64,000 nucleotides of DNA, from positions 62,001 through 126,000 of the forward strand of contig OW569387.1 of assembly GCA_937625935.1 (NCBI GenBank), read 5' to 3'. Made by a program: the position numbers and the translations under genes. A model generated the notes under the pieces. The model made no database searches, had not been told where the DNA came from, and worked only from the letters and a program-made list of their open reading frames with translations. The stretch comes from Tetramitus jugosus (taxonomy: Eukaryota; Heterolobosea; Eutetramitea; Acrasida; Vahlkampfiidae). Of this stretch, positions 31,976-42,229 are shown in pieces (position 1 is the stretch's first letter; the number at the start of each line of letters is the position of its first letter).

Positions 31976-32950
31976 ATGATGATCTCCTTGACACTTGAAC
32001 GTGAAACAATTGGAAGCCAAGGCCAACTGAATACTCCTTACTTTGTTGCCATTGATGACAAGAACAAGAGATTGTTTGTGAGTGATCCGTCCAATCATAG
32101 CATTCAAGTGTTTGACTCTGAAACGTTCGATTGGATCACTCAGATTGGTCGCTCCGGTTCAGAAAATGGTCAATTCTATCGACCTGGTGGAGTCGTTGTC
32201 AATTCAAAGTCTATTCTACTCGTGGTGGACAGTGGAGGCAATCGTGTGCAAATGTTTGATGAATCACTCGAGTTTATAAAAAGCTTTGGTAGCTTTGGCT
32301 TCAGTTCAGGTCAATTCTCAGGTGCAATTGGAATCGCGGTCAATAAGTACGATAACGATACCATTTATGTTGTTGATCAACTGAACCAGCGCGTTCAAGT
32401 GTTTCATTCGGATGGAACTTACAAGAGTTGTATAGGAAGGGGCCTGTACGGTTCAGGCGATGGAGAATTTGTAAGTGCTTGGGATGTGGCAGTGTCTCAA
32501 ACACCAATTACTAAGAAAACTAGAGTGTTCGTAACAGATGTCAATTCTCATCAAGTTCAAGTCTTTTCAGATCAAGGAGACTTTCTGTTTCGTTTCGGCT
32601 CAAAAGGCTGTGGACCAGGTCAATTCGTGTCACCTTGTGGAATCACAGTCTCAAACGATGGAGAACTTATCGTGTGTGATCGGTTCAATTGTAGAATACA
32701 GGTGTTTGACTCGGAGAATGGCAGTTTCTTGCACGAGTATGGTGGTCAACTGTCTCACCTTCACGGACCAATTGCAATTTCTTTTTCACAAAGTAGCCGG
32801 AGGATCATTGTTAGCTCTTCGGAATCCAGTTCTGTCCAAGCATTTCAATACAAGTCCCTCCGATGGCCTTGGAGAATGAACATGCAGCGGAATCAATTCC
32901 AATGGAGCAACAACCTTTCCGATGTCACGATACTATGTGACAACTCTTAA
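31976..32950 (+). CDS. NHL-repeat beta-propeller protein
   Basis: The 324-residue protein consists of about six NHL repeats with the recurring pattern (I/F)G..G...GQF..P.G(V/I).V followed by (L/I)xV.D..N.R(V/I)QVF. Clear units start near SQGQLNTPYFVAIDD, SENGQFYRPGGVVV, SSGQFSGAIGIAV, GDGEFVSAWDVAV and GPGQFVSPCGITV. This predicts a six-bladed propeller. There is no RING, B-box, TM or signal peptide. Propellers of this type bind proteins or RNA. It begins MMISLTLE with two adjacent ATGs at 31976 and 31979. Confidence 0.85.
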   Translation: MMISLTLERETIGSQGQLNTPYFVAIDDKNKRLFVSDPSNHSIQVFDSETFDWITQIGRSGSENGQFYRPGGVVVNSKSILLVVDSGGNRVQMFDESLEFIKSFGSFGFSSGQFSGAIGIAVNKYDNDTIYVVDQLNQRVQVFHSDGTYKSCIGRGLYGSGDGEFVSAWDVAVSQTPITKKTRVFVTDVNSHQVQVFSDQGDFLFRFGSKGCGPGQFVSPCGITVSNDGELIVCDRFNCRIQVFDSENGSFLHEYGGQLSHLHGPIAISFSQSSRRIIVSSSESSSVQAFQYKSLRWPWRMNMQRNQFQWSNNLSDVTILCDNS

Positions 32951-33225
32951 TTTATTCAAGTAAAATATGTATGATAACAACACACTTTTATGAACCCCTC
33001 AAACCACTTTTAAGAATATCCAACGACATAGACCAGGTATTCGATATGAGAAACAATTGTCCTCTCTGCAGAGACACAAGTATTCTCCGACTAATAGCTC
33101 AACGGAATTCGGACACAAACAAAAAAAAAGAGCTCCTCTGATACCTATTCACATACGGCACAAAAGAAAGTATTTTTTTTTCCTCATCATCCTACACCAA
33201 CCAACCAAGCAACAAGCCAACAACA

Positions 33226-34911
33226 ATGGGAGTGCCATCATCACATCCCTCCCTCTTCTTATTCATACTATTACAATGCTCCCTCACATTACTCCTTTTA
33301 TCGAGCATGATTCAACCATTGAATGGCGCCAAATTTCAATGGAAAAATTGTCATTATCACAAGAATATTACGACAGTGAGTTGTTCGTCAATGAAAAAAA
33401 TTAGAGATGGTGCACCCGTTTCCTTCAAGGTCTCTCCAACGAGAACCACAGTGTCATACTATTGGGACGCACCTGAACAAGAGATTTGTGATGAACAACG
33501 AGTGTTGAGCTTGATGAAGCAAAAGCTTTCATCAGAAACAGCATCGTACAATTGTGAACAATATTTTTGTGAGGCAAAAATTTCAGTTTTGCCCAATGAT
33601 ACTCAACAAGTGATTGATGATCATTTTTCAATCATGAATTATTGTCAGTACTGTAAGAGAAGTGATTTTCAATCGTTTCATGCACGTGTCAAGAGCAAGT
33701 CATGTGGTGGTAGTAGTGATGCTCAAGCATTTGTGTTTCCACAGTATGACAAGTGTTCATCATCGAAACATGATGGTTATCCAGTCATGTTTCGGCCCAT
33801 GTTTCAAAGAAAGGAATCTCGAGATAGGCCATACTTGTGTCATTGTCCATATCTCACGGGAAATGGTGCCAAGTTTGCTGCACAGTGTGACCTATTCTCA
33901 TTTGTGATGATTCCGCTGTATCATGACGTTTATCCGATTTTTATGTTACTGTGTATCAGTTGCCTGCTGATCATTAGTGTCGTGTTCTATTTGATTCCAT
34001 TTTTGGTGGTTCGAATCAAGTCGTTGTTCCGCAGTGGAGGTGATTGGAAGCGAGAGATTGGCGAGTTTTTTGATACCTATGTGTTGATTACGTTGTTTAT
34101 CGAGGCTCATTTTGTACTGCAGATTGTAGAATATGTATTTTCGTTGCCTGTGACAAGGTTGGGAATAACACGGCAAGAGTTTGGCGCAGGATTCTTTCAA
34201 TCCTTGGGCTTTATTCTGTTCTTGTACGCCATGTTTACATTGGTTGTTCTGTGGGTCAATGTACTGTACAAGGCCAAGAGCAAGGACAATAATGCTGGCT
34301 TGATCCTGCCTCTAAAGATTGTCTTATTGGCAATTTATTTGTTGTTGGGATCATTGTCCGTTGTACCATTTGTATCATTATCGAAAAAGTTGAAAATGAA
34401 CGGAAACAAGCTCATTAACAACATTTTCTTCCCATTGTCGATCGTAATGAGTGTCCTGTTGGGGTTCGGCTTTGCTGTGTATGGAATTAGACTATATTTG
34501 AAGATTAGAGAGACGACAAAGTTAAGCATGTTCCAATTGAAGTTCAATCGGTTCATGTTTGTTGCTACAGCGCTCCACCTGGCATTCGCATTTCAAATGA
34601 TGTTCACAACGATTGAAAATTCAGTACCTGGTGGTGCTTTTGGAGCCACGTATCGATATTTGAACATTCCACTCTTATTTATTACATTGATGCTGCTGGA
34701 TATCGCGTTCATGTATCAGACATTTAGACACAATTTGGTGATCGAAGCCTATCCGTGCACCAAGAGCCTGTTTGCCAAGTTCAATCTATCACGGTGTTTC
34801 CACTGGATCAAGAAAAAGTTCCAGCCAGAAGACGACGCAGAGTCCTACTATTACTCGATGGATGCATCCACCACCGATGTCGACAGCTCCACCGTTTCCA
34901 ATGTCAACTAA
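33226..34911 (+). CDS. Seven-TM receptor-like protein with Cys-rich ectodomain
   Basis: The 561-residue protein has a signal peptide (residues 1-35, LFLFILLQCSLTLLLLSS) and an extracellular domain of about 200 residues with over a dozen Cys. Seven helices then start at VYPIFMLLCISCLLIISVVF, FFDTYVLITLFIEAHFVLQI, LGFILFLYAMFTLVVLWVNV, LKIVLLAIYLLLGSLSVVPF, FPLSIVMSVLLGFGFAVYGI, FMFVATALHLAFAFQMMF and LNIPLLFITLMLLDIAFMYQ. The tail is hydrophilic and Ser/Asp rich. The arrangement is that of a GPCR-like receptor, but none of the DRY or NPxxY motifs of rhodopsin types is clear, and I cannot place it in a family. It probably acts at the cell surface. Confidence 0.75.
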   Translation: MGVPSSHPSLFLFILLQCSLTLLLLSSMIQPLNGAKFQWKNCHYHKNITTVSCSSMKKIRDGAPVSFKVSPTRTTVSYYWDAPEQEICDEQRVLSLMKQKLSSETASYNCEQYFCEAKISVLPNDTQQVIDDHFSIMNYCQYCKRSDFQSFHARVKSKSCGGSSDAQAFVFPQYDKCSSSKHDGYPVMFRPMFQRKESRDRPYLCHCPYLTGNGAKFAAQCDLFSFVMIPLYHDVYPIFMLLCISCLLIISVVFYLIPFLVVRIKSLFRSGGDWKREIGEFFDTYVLITLFIEAHFVLQIVEYVFSLPVTRLGITRQEFGAGFFQSLGFILFLYAMFTLVVLWVNVLYKAKSKDNNAGLILPLKIVLLAIYLLLGSLSVVPFVSLSKKLKMNGNKLINNIFFPLSIVMSVLLGFGFAVYGIRLYLKIRETTKLSMFQLKFNRFMFVATALHLAFAFQMMFTTIENSVPGGAFGATYRYLNIPLLFITLMLLDIAFMYQTFRHNLVIEAYPCTKSLFAKFNLSRCFHWIKKKFQPEDDAESYYYSMDASTTDVDSSTVSNVN

Positions 34912-35015
34912 ACAATACAACCTCAATTTTTCCGCTCCTTTCCCCGCTTTGTTTTCGCGCTCCTCCAACAAACACTCGAACTGTACATGTTTGAACATTG
35001 ACAATTGAAAGCATC

Positions 35016-35906
35016 ATGTTGATCAAAAGGTACACATGGCTCAAAATGATTGTGCCATCAGTCATTGGCTTCGTCATTGTAAACTCTCTCCATACACCCT
35101 CCTTTTTCAACCCACAAACCATTCATCGATCTCAATTTGATCGAAGCAAAGCTGTTCCTCTCACATCACTCATCGATGGAGATGATGAAGAAAATGAGGT
35201 GTGGCGTCATGATAAACCCCTGTTTGAGCACTACCAAAAACAGTATATTCGTTATGGTAGCTTAAACCATTTGCTCATGGACAGTGAAGACTGTTTACAA
35301 AGTCGGTTGACTGCTCTTGCGGAGAAGGCATCTCCAAGTAGTGAGAATGAAAAGGGTGAAAGCTCTTCTTCTTCTTCTTCGAGTCTAGAACAACAACACA
35401 AGTACCACATTGATCAATCCATGGTGATTGTTCGTGAGGGAACGTGTGGCTTTCCGATTCAATTCATTTCAATGCGCTCAGACTATGCTCAGGTAGTGTT
35501 GTCTGGCGTGTTGAGAGTTGAACAATCAAGCTCTAGCTCGCTCTCTCCATCTTCATTGTCATCGTCCTCGTTGGATGGCAGGGAAATTTGTGTCCTGGGC
35601 ACATCGGTCAATAATAAACCATTTACAATCGATCATTTGATGATTGTGGAGGACAATGGCGAATTGAGACATGTATTTGATAACCCAATCCCACAATTGG
35701 ACTTTTTGAATCGGTTCTTTAGATCAAGGAAGGTAATTCAAACAGAATTTGTGAACGGAGGTTTGATATCTTCAGCAGTGCAGGACGAAAATGAGTTTAA
35801 GTGCTTGGATAACAAGACAGGTGTACTATTGAACGAAATGAAACCTTACTTTGAATATGAACGGAAGAAAACCTTTTGGCAAAAGGCTCTTTCATTGGTC
35901 ATCTAG
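35016..35906 (+). CDS. Single-pass membrane protein, unknown function
   Basis: The 296-residue protein starts at ATG 35016; six codons upstream of it are open but lack ATG. Residues 8-27 form one hydrophobic helix (WLKMIVPSVIGFVIVNSL). Two Ser runs interrupt the remainder: SSSSSSSS near residue 125 and a longer Ser/Leu stretch near residue 185. Segments such as QSMVIVREGTCGFPIQFISM and REICVLGTSVNNKPFTIDHL look like folded beta structure. The C-terminus is basic (YERKKTFWQKALSLVI). I do not recognise the family. A short basic N-terminus before the helix could also serve as a mitochondrial inner-membrane anchor. Confidence 0.6.
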   Translation: MLIKRYTWLKMIVPSVIGFVIVNSLHTPSFFNPQTIHRSQFDRSKAVPLTSLIDGDDEENEVWRHDKPLFEHYQKQYIRYGSLNHLLMDSEDCLQSRLTALAEKASPSSENEKGESSSSSSSSLEQQHKYHIDQSMVIVREGTCGFPIQFISMRSDYAQVVLSGVLRVEQSSSSSLSPSSLSSSSLDGREICVLGTSVNNKPFTIDHLMIVEDNGELRHVFDNPIPQLDFLNRFFRSRKVIQTEFVNGGLISSAVQDENEFKCLDNKTGVLLNEMKPYFEYERKKTFWQKALSLVI

Positions 35907-35998
35907 ATAACCCCGGGTTCATTCCCTTCAGGAACCCAAACATAAATCGGGATGATTACAAACAAGAAAAAACATTTCCAAGGTAACACAATACAGCA

Positions 35999-37747
35999 AT
36001 GATGAGAAAGATCATTCGGTTGGGATGTCCCATTCATAATAAACACGGGATGAACACGGTTAGGGGTTTCTTTTCTTCTGCTGTATTTATGAGAGAAACA
36101 ACCACCTTTGAAGAAGAGGAATATCTCTATGAATGGTCATTGCGATGTGATGCAGTCTCCAAGCCATATGCTGAATCACTGAAAGCCTTCAATACCTTGT
36201 TGGAGATGAAGCCTAATGATACCAATCTCCGATTCAAAAAGGGTCGCATGCTCCTTCAGAATGGTCACCTGGATGATGCGATTAACACATTTCAGTCATC
36301 GTTGGGAATTGATGAAAATTTCAAGTTGGCTCATGTAGCTCTGGGATCAGCGTATCAGTTGAAGCATTGTTACGATTTAGCAATGGAACACTATGTCAAG
36401 GCATTGGAGATTGATCCAAATTATAGTGTGGCTCACTTTGGAATAGCTGTACTGTATTCCAAGCTGCACAAGGATCAAGAATCGTTGGACCATTTCCAGA
36501 AAGCACTGAGATTGGACTATGAGCGAAAAGTGTCTTTCAATACTGAGAGAATGGAGGGTCAATATAGGGATCTCCTCTATAAAATGTATCAAGATGCAGT
36601 GACGGATCCAAGTCTGACTTTGTCAATTGTTTACGATGAGGATCAAGCGCATGTGGACCCAAAAAGGGACGATCTGACAGTAATTTTTCCAGAGGAGGAA
36701 GGTAGATACAACGACTCAAATCGGTTGTTTGCGCACAACAAGTTTAAAGTTGGAGATATTATCGCACCAGGAGTTGAGATAGCAACAGTTGAGATGGACA
36801 AGGTGTGCCTTAGCTTGTCTGCGCCAGAAGCGGCTCTCATTACAGATGTGTGGGAAACATCTGAAAGCTCAAAAATCCATCCAGGAACAACACCTGTTGT
36901 AAAGTACATACCGCTGCGAGTCCAAAAGCTGAAGCCTAGTGACTTGTTACCAACAATACAGGATATATATCCAAAAGAAGCTGCGAGCATTATTAAAAAA
37001 GCCAACAATGTAGTGGTACTGAGTGGATCTGGCTTATCCAAAGAGAGTGGACTGAAAACAAGAAAAGAAATGTGGACTACCTTGTCGAGAGAGAAGTATG
37101 TCGGTAATTGGAATTTCACTCAGGAGCCTGAAAGATTGTGGGAGTTGGTGAAGGACTTTCTGGGTGAAGTTAATTTTGATCCTAAACCCAATGCAGCACA
37201 TTATGCTGTCGCTGATCTGGAAAAGCTGGGATTTGTGAAGGGAGTCATAACTCAGAATGTGGATAATTTGCACCAAGTCTCGGGTAGCATGAATGTAATT
37301 GAAATGCATGGGACTTTGTCTGAGACAATATGTACTTCCTGTGATGTTGTCCATGGAAATTGTGTGGATTATCTGAATAGGGATTTCCCTCCCAGATGTC
37401 CATCATTCCACCAAAAGGAATGTTGTATAAATATGTCCAACACACCAGGCATACTCAAGCCAAATGTTGTTTTGTTTGGCGATCTCATTGATCCAGACAA
37501 GCTTAAGAATGCTTATGAACTTGTGATGAATTGTGATGTATTGTTGGTTGTAGGAACGGCTGCCGATGTAACACCTTGCTCGGAACTGCCAGCAATCGTC
37601 AGTAAGAATGGAGGAACAATCATTGAAGTGAAGAGAAACCATTCAAGACTGGCCAACCATCAACTCGAGAACCATATGTTTGTTTCGGGAGAAGCTGCCA
37701 CAATTTTACCTGCGATTGTTGATTATATCGCGAAAGATCAAGACTAA
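35999..37747 (+). CDS. TPR - lipoyl-like - sirtuin fusion protein
   Basis: Three parts can be read in this 582-residue protein. Residues 1-35 look like a mitochondrial presequence (RKIIRLG, no acids until E33). Residues 50-175 hold three TPR units (for example AINTFQSSLGIDENFKLAHV). Residues 225-308 resemble a lipoyl/biotinyl carrier: FKVGDIIAPGVEIATVEMDK with K268, then SLSAPEAALITDVW and HPGTTPVVKYIP. Residues 328-580 are a sirtuin: VVVLSGSGLSKESG, TQNVDNLHQ, catalytic H437 in EMHGTL, Cys pairs C445/C448 and C467/C475, KPNVVLFGD and VVGTAADVTPCSELP. The usual FRG after the ESG loop is missing. It likely removes an acyl or lipoyl-type group, or ADP-ribosylates, in mitochondria; the carrier domain may be substrate or scaffold. 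The fusion is unfamiliar to me. Confidence 0.8.
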   Translation: MMRKIIRLGCPIHNKHGMNTVRGFFSSAVFMRETTTFEEEEYLYEWSLRCDAVSKPYAESLKAFNTLLEMKPNDTNLRFKKGRMLLQNGHLDDAINTFQSSLGIDENFKLAHVALGSAYQLKHCYDLAMEHYVKALEIDPNYSVAHFGIAVLYSKLHKDQESLDHFQKALRLDYERKVSFNTERMEGQYRDLLYKMYQDAVTDPSLTLSIVYDEDQAHVDPKRDDLTVIFPEEEGRYNDSNRLFAHNKFKVGDIIAPGVEIATVEMDKVCLSLSAPEAALITDVWETSESSKIHPGTTPVVKYIPLRVQKLKPSDLLPTIQDIYPKEAASIIKKANNVVVLSGSGLSKESGLKTRKEMWTTLSREKYVGNWNFTQEPERLWELVKDFLGEVNFDPKPNAAHYAVADLEKLGFVKGVITQNVDNLHQVSGSMNVIEMHGTLSETICTSCDVVHGNCVDYLNRDFPPRCPSFHQKECCINMSNTPGILKPNVVLFGDLIDPDKLKNAYELVMNCDVLLVVGTAADVTPCSELPAIVSKNGGTIIEVKRNHSRLANHQLENHMFVSGEAATILPAIVDYIAKDQD

Positions 37748-38041
37748 AGTCTTGCGAACACACAGTACAGGGATGTTGCTGGTGCCGTTGTCCTGTCCAC
37801 TTGTGTGTGCAACTACTCAGCCCCTAGTAATTTGAGTGAACAATTTAGAGTATGTTTGATAAACAACCTATTCCAAATGGAATGCGGTTGAGTATCTTGA
37901 GATAATAAAGTATTCTTCACACAATCATTCTCATGTTGTTCATGTTCCGTGCACTTAGATTGGAAGATCAGAAGGTTTTTCCATGTCTATTGGCCCATTT
38001 TTGATCCACTCACTATAAAGAGTAATGACGTATGGTAGTTC
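37748..38041. other. Convergent intergenic region between sirtuin fusion and cyclase copy 3
   Basis: No coding frame is evident. AATAAA at 37905-37910 may serve as a polyadenylation signal for the sirtuin gene. The last bases match the downstream flank of the other cyclase copies for only about 10 bases. Confidence 0.4.
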
Positions 38042-40486
38042 CTACTTACTACCAACTTCCACGGAGGGACAAAAGTTTGAAGATTCAAATCTTTCTCTCA
38101 ATTCAATCAAAGCTTCGTCTCTGGGACACTGTGACAACAATTTCGAAACTAAAGTGCGAGCAGAGCTGAGATTGTTCTCTTCAATGAGTTGTTTCACTTG
38201 AGATGTGGCACTTTCCAGTTCTTTTTGCTTTTCTGATGCCTTTTCTCTCTCACACAGGACTTCAAAAACGTGAACTGAATGAATAATGATGTCAGGGCAT
38301 GATCAACCAAAGTTGCAATGAATGAAAGAGCAATACATACTGGGTTGAGATTTTCCTTTGACACAAACAAAGGATATCCATCGACAGATAAAGTGATCTT
38401 GGACTTCTTCTTTTGTCTTGGGTCCAATCATTATTGATGTTTCATATCGTTTGTTCAGTGACATTAATCGACTGGCCACATTGACTGCATCACCCAATGC
38501 TGTATAATTGACTCTAGTTCGACTTCCAACATTCCCAACAAAACACATATCTGTGTTTACTCCAATTCGAACGGAGATTGTGGGACGATCCTTGCTTTTC
38601 CACTCTTGATTCAATTCGCGAACACTCTGGTGTATCTTAAAGCATGCTCGAATAGATCTGATTTCGTGATCATCAATGCTCAATGGTGCATTGAAGAGAC
38701 ACATGATTCCTTCAGGAATATACTTGTCAACCACTCCTCCTTCATCAGTCACAATTTGAGAGAAAGAAGTGAGCATGACTTGCAACATGTCCACAAGAAG
38801 ATTTGGTGAAAATCCATCCGTATCCTCCAATCTAGTTTCAATGAACATTATTGTTATTCTCTTTCTCACAACTCCAAGTTGAACACTCGTATTTCTTGAC
38901 ATCAACACTCGAACAACATCTGAAGGAACATAAGCATCAAAACATCTAAGTCCATTTTTCAATTGTCTGATAGATTGTGTCATGACTGCAATCTCAAAGA
39001 GAGGAAGTGAGTGAATCTTGCTCTTCTGCTTCCTAAAGTTCATCTCTGTAATTGTCACGAATTCTCTTGCTATTTCATACAATGGAACTGATATCATTAC
39101 ACTTACGATAAGGGCAATCAGAAGTGCCCCAATGATCGTGCAAATTGTCACAATGGCCAAGACTCGGTTCGATTTGTTCACAACCTTCAAAATAACAGCT
39201 TCAGAAAGCACAGATATCAAGTTCCACCTGAGACCAAAATTGTCTCGGAATCCAATGACTGTAATCTTCCATTTCTTGCCTGTAGAATCAACAAGATTCA
39301 AACCAACAAACTCGTTAGTATCTGCTGTCAAAGGTACTCCAAAGGAACTCTCGATAACCTCAGCTGATTCACGAATCACCAAATCTGTGCTGTTTTTCGC
39401 GTTGACTACTTTTCGATTCCCAGGCTCTGAATCATCTGTGATATGACCCTTGTTAACTGCCACTAATGTCATATCACTCTGCACAACATACACTCTTGTT
39501 TCCGGGAAAACGACAAGAGATCTCAAGAAGTCAGAGAGAGTTTCTAGGTTAATTGAAGCAGTTACTACGCCATACAAACTTCCATCATTCACATCAAAGT
39601 ATGGTCCGGCCACTGGGGCTGTCAGATGCTGCGGTATCGATGCAGTGAAGAAAATCGGTCCCCATTGAATCGCACGAGCTTTCTCTGCAATCACGTACCA
39701 AGGACGTTTGGTTGGGAAGAATCCTGGTTGGATATCAACAGGTTTTGGTGCAACGTCAAGCATATTGTTCATGGCATAGTTTGACACTGTTCCCTCTGCA
39801 GTCGATAATCCCAACTGATATTCCCGTGGAGGATCGTTCACAGTATCGTTCACCATGACTACGATGAAGTAATCGTAACGAGTACCGTACCATACTGTTG
39901 TAATTTTTCGATTTTTCAGTTGACTAAACGATAAAATCTTTTGGATGGTTAGGCTCCTCTCACTCCTCAAGTCACTGAAGTTCAGACCGGACCGGTCTCC
40001 CCATTCCATCTCCTTTATGAGGGTCTGGACAACACTCGGTCCCGAGGCCACAAAGTCTTGCAAATGATTCAGCACTCGGAGAGTCAGAAAATCTCGTTGA
40101 GTATTGGCCACTTGTCTAACACCCCTCCGTATCAGAAAATAATTGGACAACCAAAGTGATATGCCAACAATCACCAAAGAAGTCAATAGCATCACAAGGA
40201 AGACAGTACTGAAGCTCCATGAGAATCGAAGAATCTTGAGTATCATGCGACTCAATCTTTGTTGTCCATCCTTTTTGTTCATACTAGGTTTGAATATCCT
40301 GCACCACGGATGGCGAGTTTTGGTCACTTCTCTCAGATTGGATTGAAAAATATCATCTCCCGATTCGGGAGAATTGGTTGTATTGGTCATTCCTTGATTT
40401 CCTCTTGTATTGTGATGATGAGTTTGTGTAGGAAGGGCAATTTCTGTGGGGATCACAGATTGATTCCTCTCTATTTCTCTAGACAT
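38042..40486 (-). CDS. Cache-domain receptor with class III cyclase domain, copy 3 (altered metal site)
   Basis: Exons 40486-38341 and 38274-38042 give 792 residues, the same exon lengths as copy 1. The layout is the same: TM1 (FSTVFLVMLLTSLVIVGISL), dCache-like ectodomain with RPWY, TM2 (AIVTICTIIGALLIALIVSV), cyclase domain and a coiled-coil/TPR-like tail. Both metal-site positions are again Glu (FIETR and KYIPEG). LGDAVNVASRLM and RIGVNTDMC are intact. It lacks the near-identical block shared by copies 1 and 2 and differs there (KGHITDDSEPGNRK), so it is the older lineage. It is inverted relative to the other two and 18 kb from copy 2. An ATG at 40657 is in frame and would add 57 residues, but paralog starts favour 40486. 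Confidence 0.86.
38275..38340 (-). other. Intron of cyclase copy 3
   Basis: A 66-base GTATGT to CATTCAG intron at exactly the same codon and phase as in the other two copies. Confidence 0.85.
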
Positions 40487-41039
40487 ACACGCGCTTGTTG
40501 TTTCACTTTGTGACGTTCGTTGTCTCCAATGGAAGGTCACAGGGAATAATACAATTTTTCCTCCTTCTTCACGGTTTGATATTTGATTCTCACATACCCA
40601 AGAAGCTCCACAAATTTTCCGGTAAAATTGTTGAATGAAAAAAGGTGGAACCACCATTGAAACAGTGGTAGGATCGCCGAATTAGGTCAATGTGGCTCCC
40701 AATGGACATATAATAACATGAGGAGCCACATGACCACATCTGTGGATATCCAGTCCGGAACTGAAACTATTTAAAGCCTCTGCATCAAGTAAGTCAACTC
40801 TCATTTTTAAACAATTTTTTGTTTCGACCGGTTGTACTTCATGATTTCGTTGACGGAGCTTCAACTTGACCGTCCGCTGTTAGAACTTGAACGAACTTCT
40901 CCTTAAGACAAAAAATCACATGTGGATGAGGCAAGATAAAAGGCACGAGTGAACAACGACTGGTGCTTTGCATCTTTACTATCAAGAACAGACCAGAATA
41001 TTGAAGTGTCAGTTGGACGATAAAAATCGAGTGATCGCA

Positions 41040-41873
41040 ATGCTAGTTCAGAAAGCCGCAGAACCATTGTCTCTGCCTATGAGTGAGATCCAAAGGTTGA
41101 GAACAGAACTTAGGGTGCGTGATAAGATGCAACATATCGTTCAAGGCACTTTTCAGTTATCGGAGCAACAAGAACAAGAACGTGAACATGGGGGCGCAGG
41201 TGCATCAGAGAGTGATCACGCCCTCTTTCTTCATAGTGACATCTTGCTCCACATGATGTTCTATGTCGATGCAATTGAATTGCTCATGACTATTCAACTT
41301 GTTTCCAAGCCATTTTGCATTTCTGTTCGCAATTTACTGGACTGGGGCTCCTTAAGTTATGATCAAGCCAAACTGAGAAGTACTCTTGTGTTTCATGATC
41401 GCCTGATGATTACGACGATTGGTGATGGTTATGAGAAGAACAACAATACCAGTCCTGTTAAGCTCGATTCGACGACATTGAAATATGAGCAGTATATTAG
41501 TCTTAAGAAACAGGCTAGTTATTGGGAAGCTGCGTGTTCTCGAGTCGGTGTGCTCCACGGAGGTTTCAATCCCAGAGAGACATTAATGAAAGTGGTCAAA
41601 CTGAGAAAGACAGAGCAGGAGAAGGTTTTGCGATGTAGTCGATGTCATCACTGGTTCAGCTTGGATGACATTGAATCGAGGAGGAGAGATCTTTGTGACC
41701 AGTATGCCACCTCAAAGGAGTTGGGACATGATTTTCACGATGCAATCAAGAAGATTGATATGAAGAATCGTGCTCAAAAGTTCACCGCCCAACTCGGAAG
41801 TCTGGAACCTCCTCCACCGCCTCGCTTCGAATTCATAGCGCCGGAGCCGAACGAACCGACAAGTGAAAACTAA
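41040..41873 (+). CDS. F-box-like protein with coiled-coil N-terminus and Cys/His motif (5' end uncertain)
   Basis: From ATG 41040 the product has 277 residues. The frame stays open upstream to 40953 with coiled-coil-like codons (RILKCQLDDKNRVIAM), so the real start may lie in an unseen upstream exon. An ATG at 40923 is in the same frame but separated by a TGA at 40950. Residues 60-110 resemble an F-box (LHSDILLHMMFYVDAIELLM ... VSKPFC). A later segment CSRCHHWFSLDD with a further Cys could bind zinc. The tail is Pro-rich (EPPPPPRFEF). It may be an SCF adaptor, but that is a weak inference. Confidence 0.6.
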   Translation: MLVQKAAEPLSLPMSEIQRLRTELRVRDKMQHIVQGTFQLSEQQEQEREHGGAGASESDHALFLHSDILLHMMFYVDAIELLMTIQLVSKPFCISVRNLLDWGSLSYDQAKLRSTLVFHDRLMITTIGDGYEKNNNTSPVKLDSTTLKYEQYISLKKQASYWEAACSRVGVLHGGFNPRETLMKVVKLRKTEQEKVLRCSRCHHWFSLDDIESRRRDLCDQYATSKELGHDFHDAIKKIDMKNRAQKFTAQLGSLEPPPPPRFEFIAPEPNEPTSEN

Positions 41874-42013
41874 TCCTAGGTTCGCAACCTCCTTCATCTC
41901 AAGGTCTATGCATCATGAAATAAACCAAAAACGCAGTTGCTCATTTTATTGTTTATCGTCCTTTCTTGTAGTTTCTCATATTCTCGCTGTGACATCCGAA
42001 GAGCTCTTTCCTT

Positions 42014-42211
42014 TCAGGCTCGAAGAGCATTTGGTGTGAATGCCAGTAGAACCCATGCTCTCCACAACTCACTTGGCTTAGAGCCTTTACGTGCAGTGGT
42101 CCACACTTCATAACGGCTGTTGCCGTATTCCTTCACCAAATTTGTTGAATCACCAGACATGGGATTCCGTTTTTCTGCGTTTTTGCCCAAAAATTCACGA
42201 GAAATTGGCAT
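42014..42211 (-). CDS. Putative small protein, 65 residues, unknown
   Basis: An ATG in A-rich context (aataaaaATGCC) opens a frame reading MPISREFLGKNAEKRNPMSG and ending WVLLAFTPNALRA. It is followed by AATAAA near 41945. Composition looks protein-like, with a charged N-terminus and a final hydrophobic stretch. Its start is only 18 bases from the tRNA-Asp on the other strand, which leaves little room for a promoter, so it may be spurious or share the tRNA region. I do not recognise it. Confidence 0.3.
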   Translation of the reverse strand: MPISREFLGKNAEKRNPMSGDSTNLVKEYGNSRYEVWTTARKGSKPSELWRAWVLLAFTPNALRA

Positions 42212-42229
42212 TTTTATTGTTAACAACGA

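Noticed and set aside
40487-40657. 57-codon N-terminal extension of cyclase copy 3
   Set aside because: An ATG is present at 40657, but both paralogs start at the position equivalent to 40486 and the extension has no similarity to their leaders.
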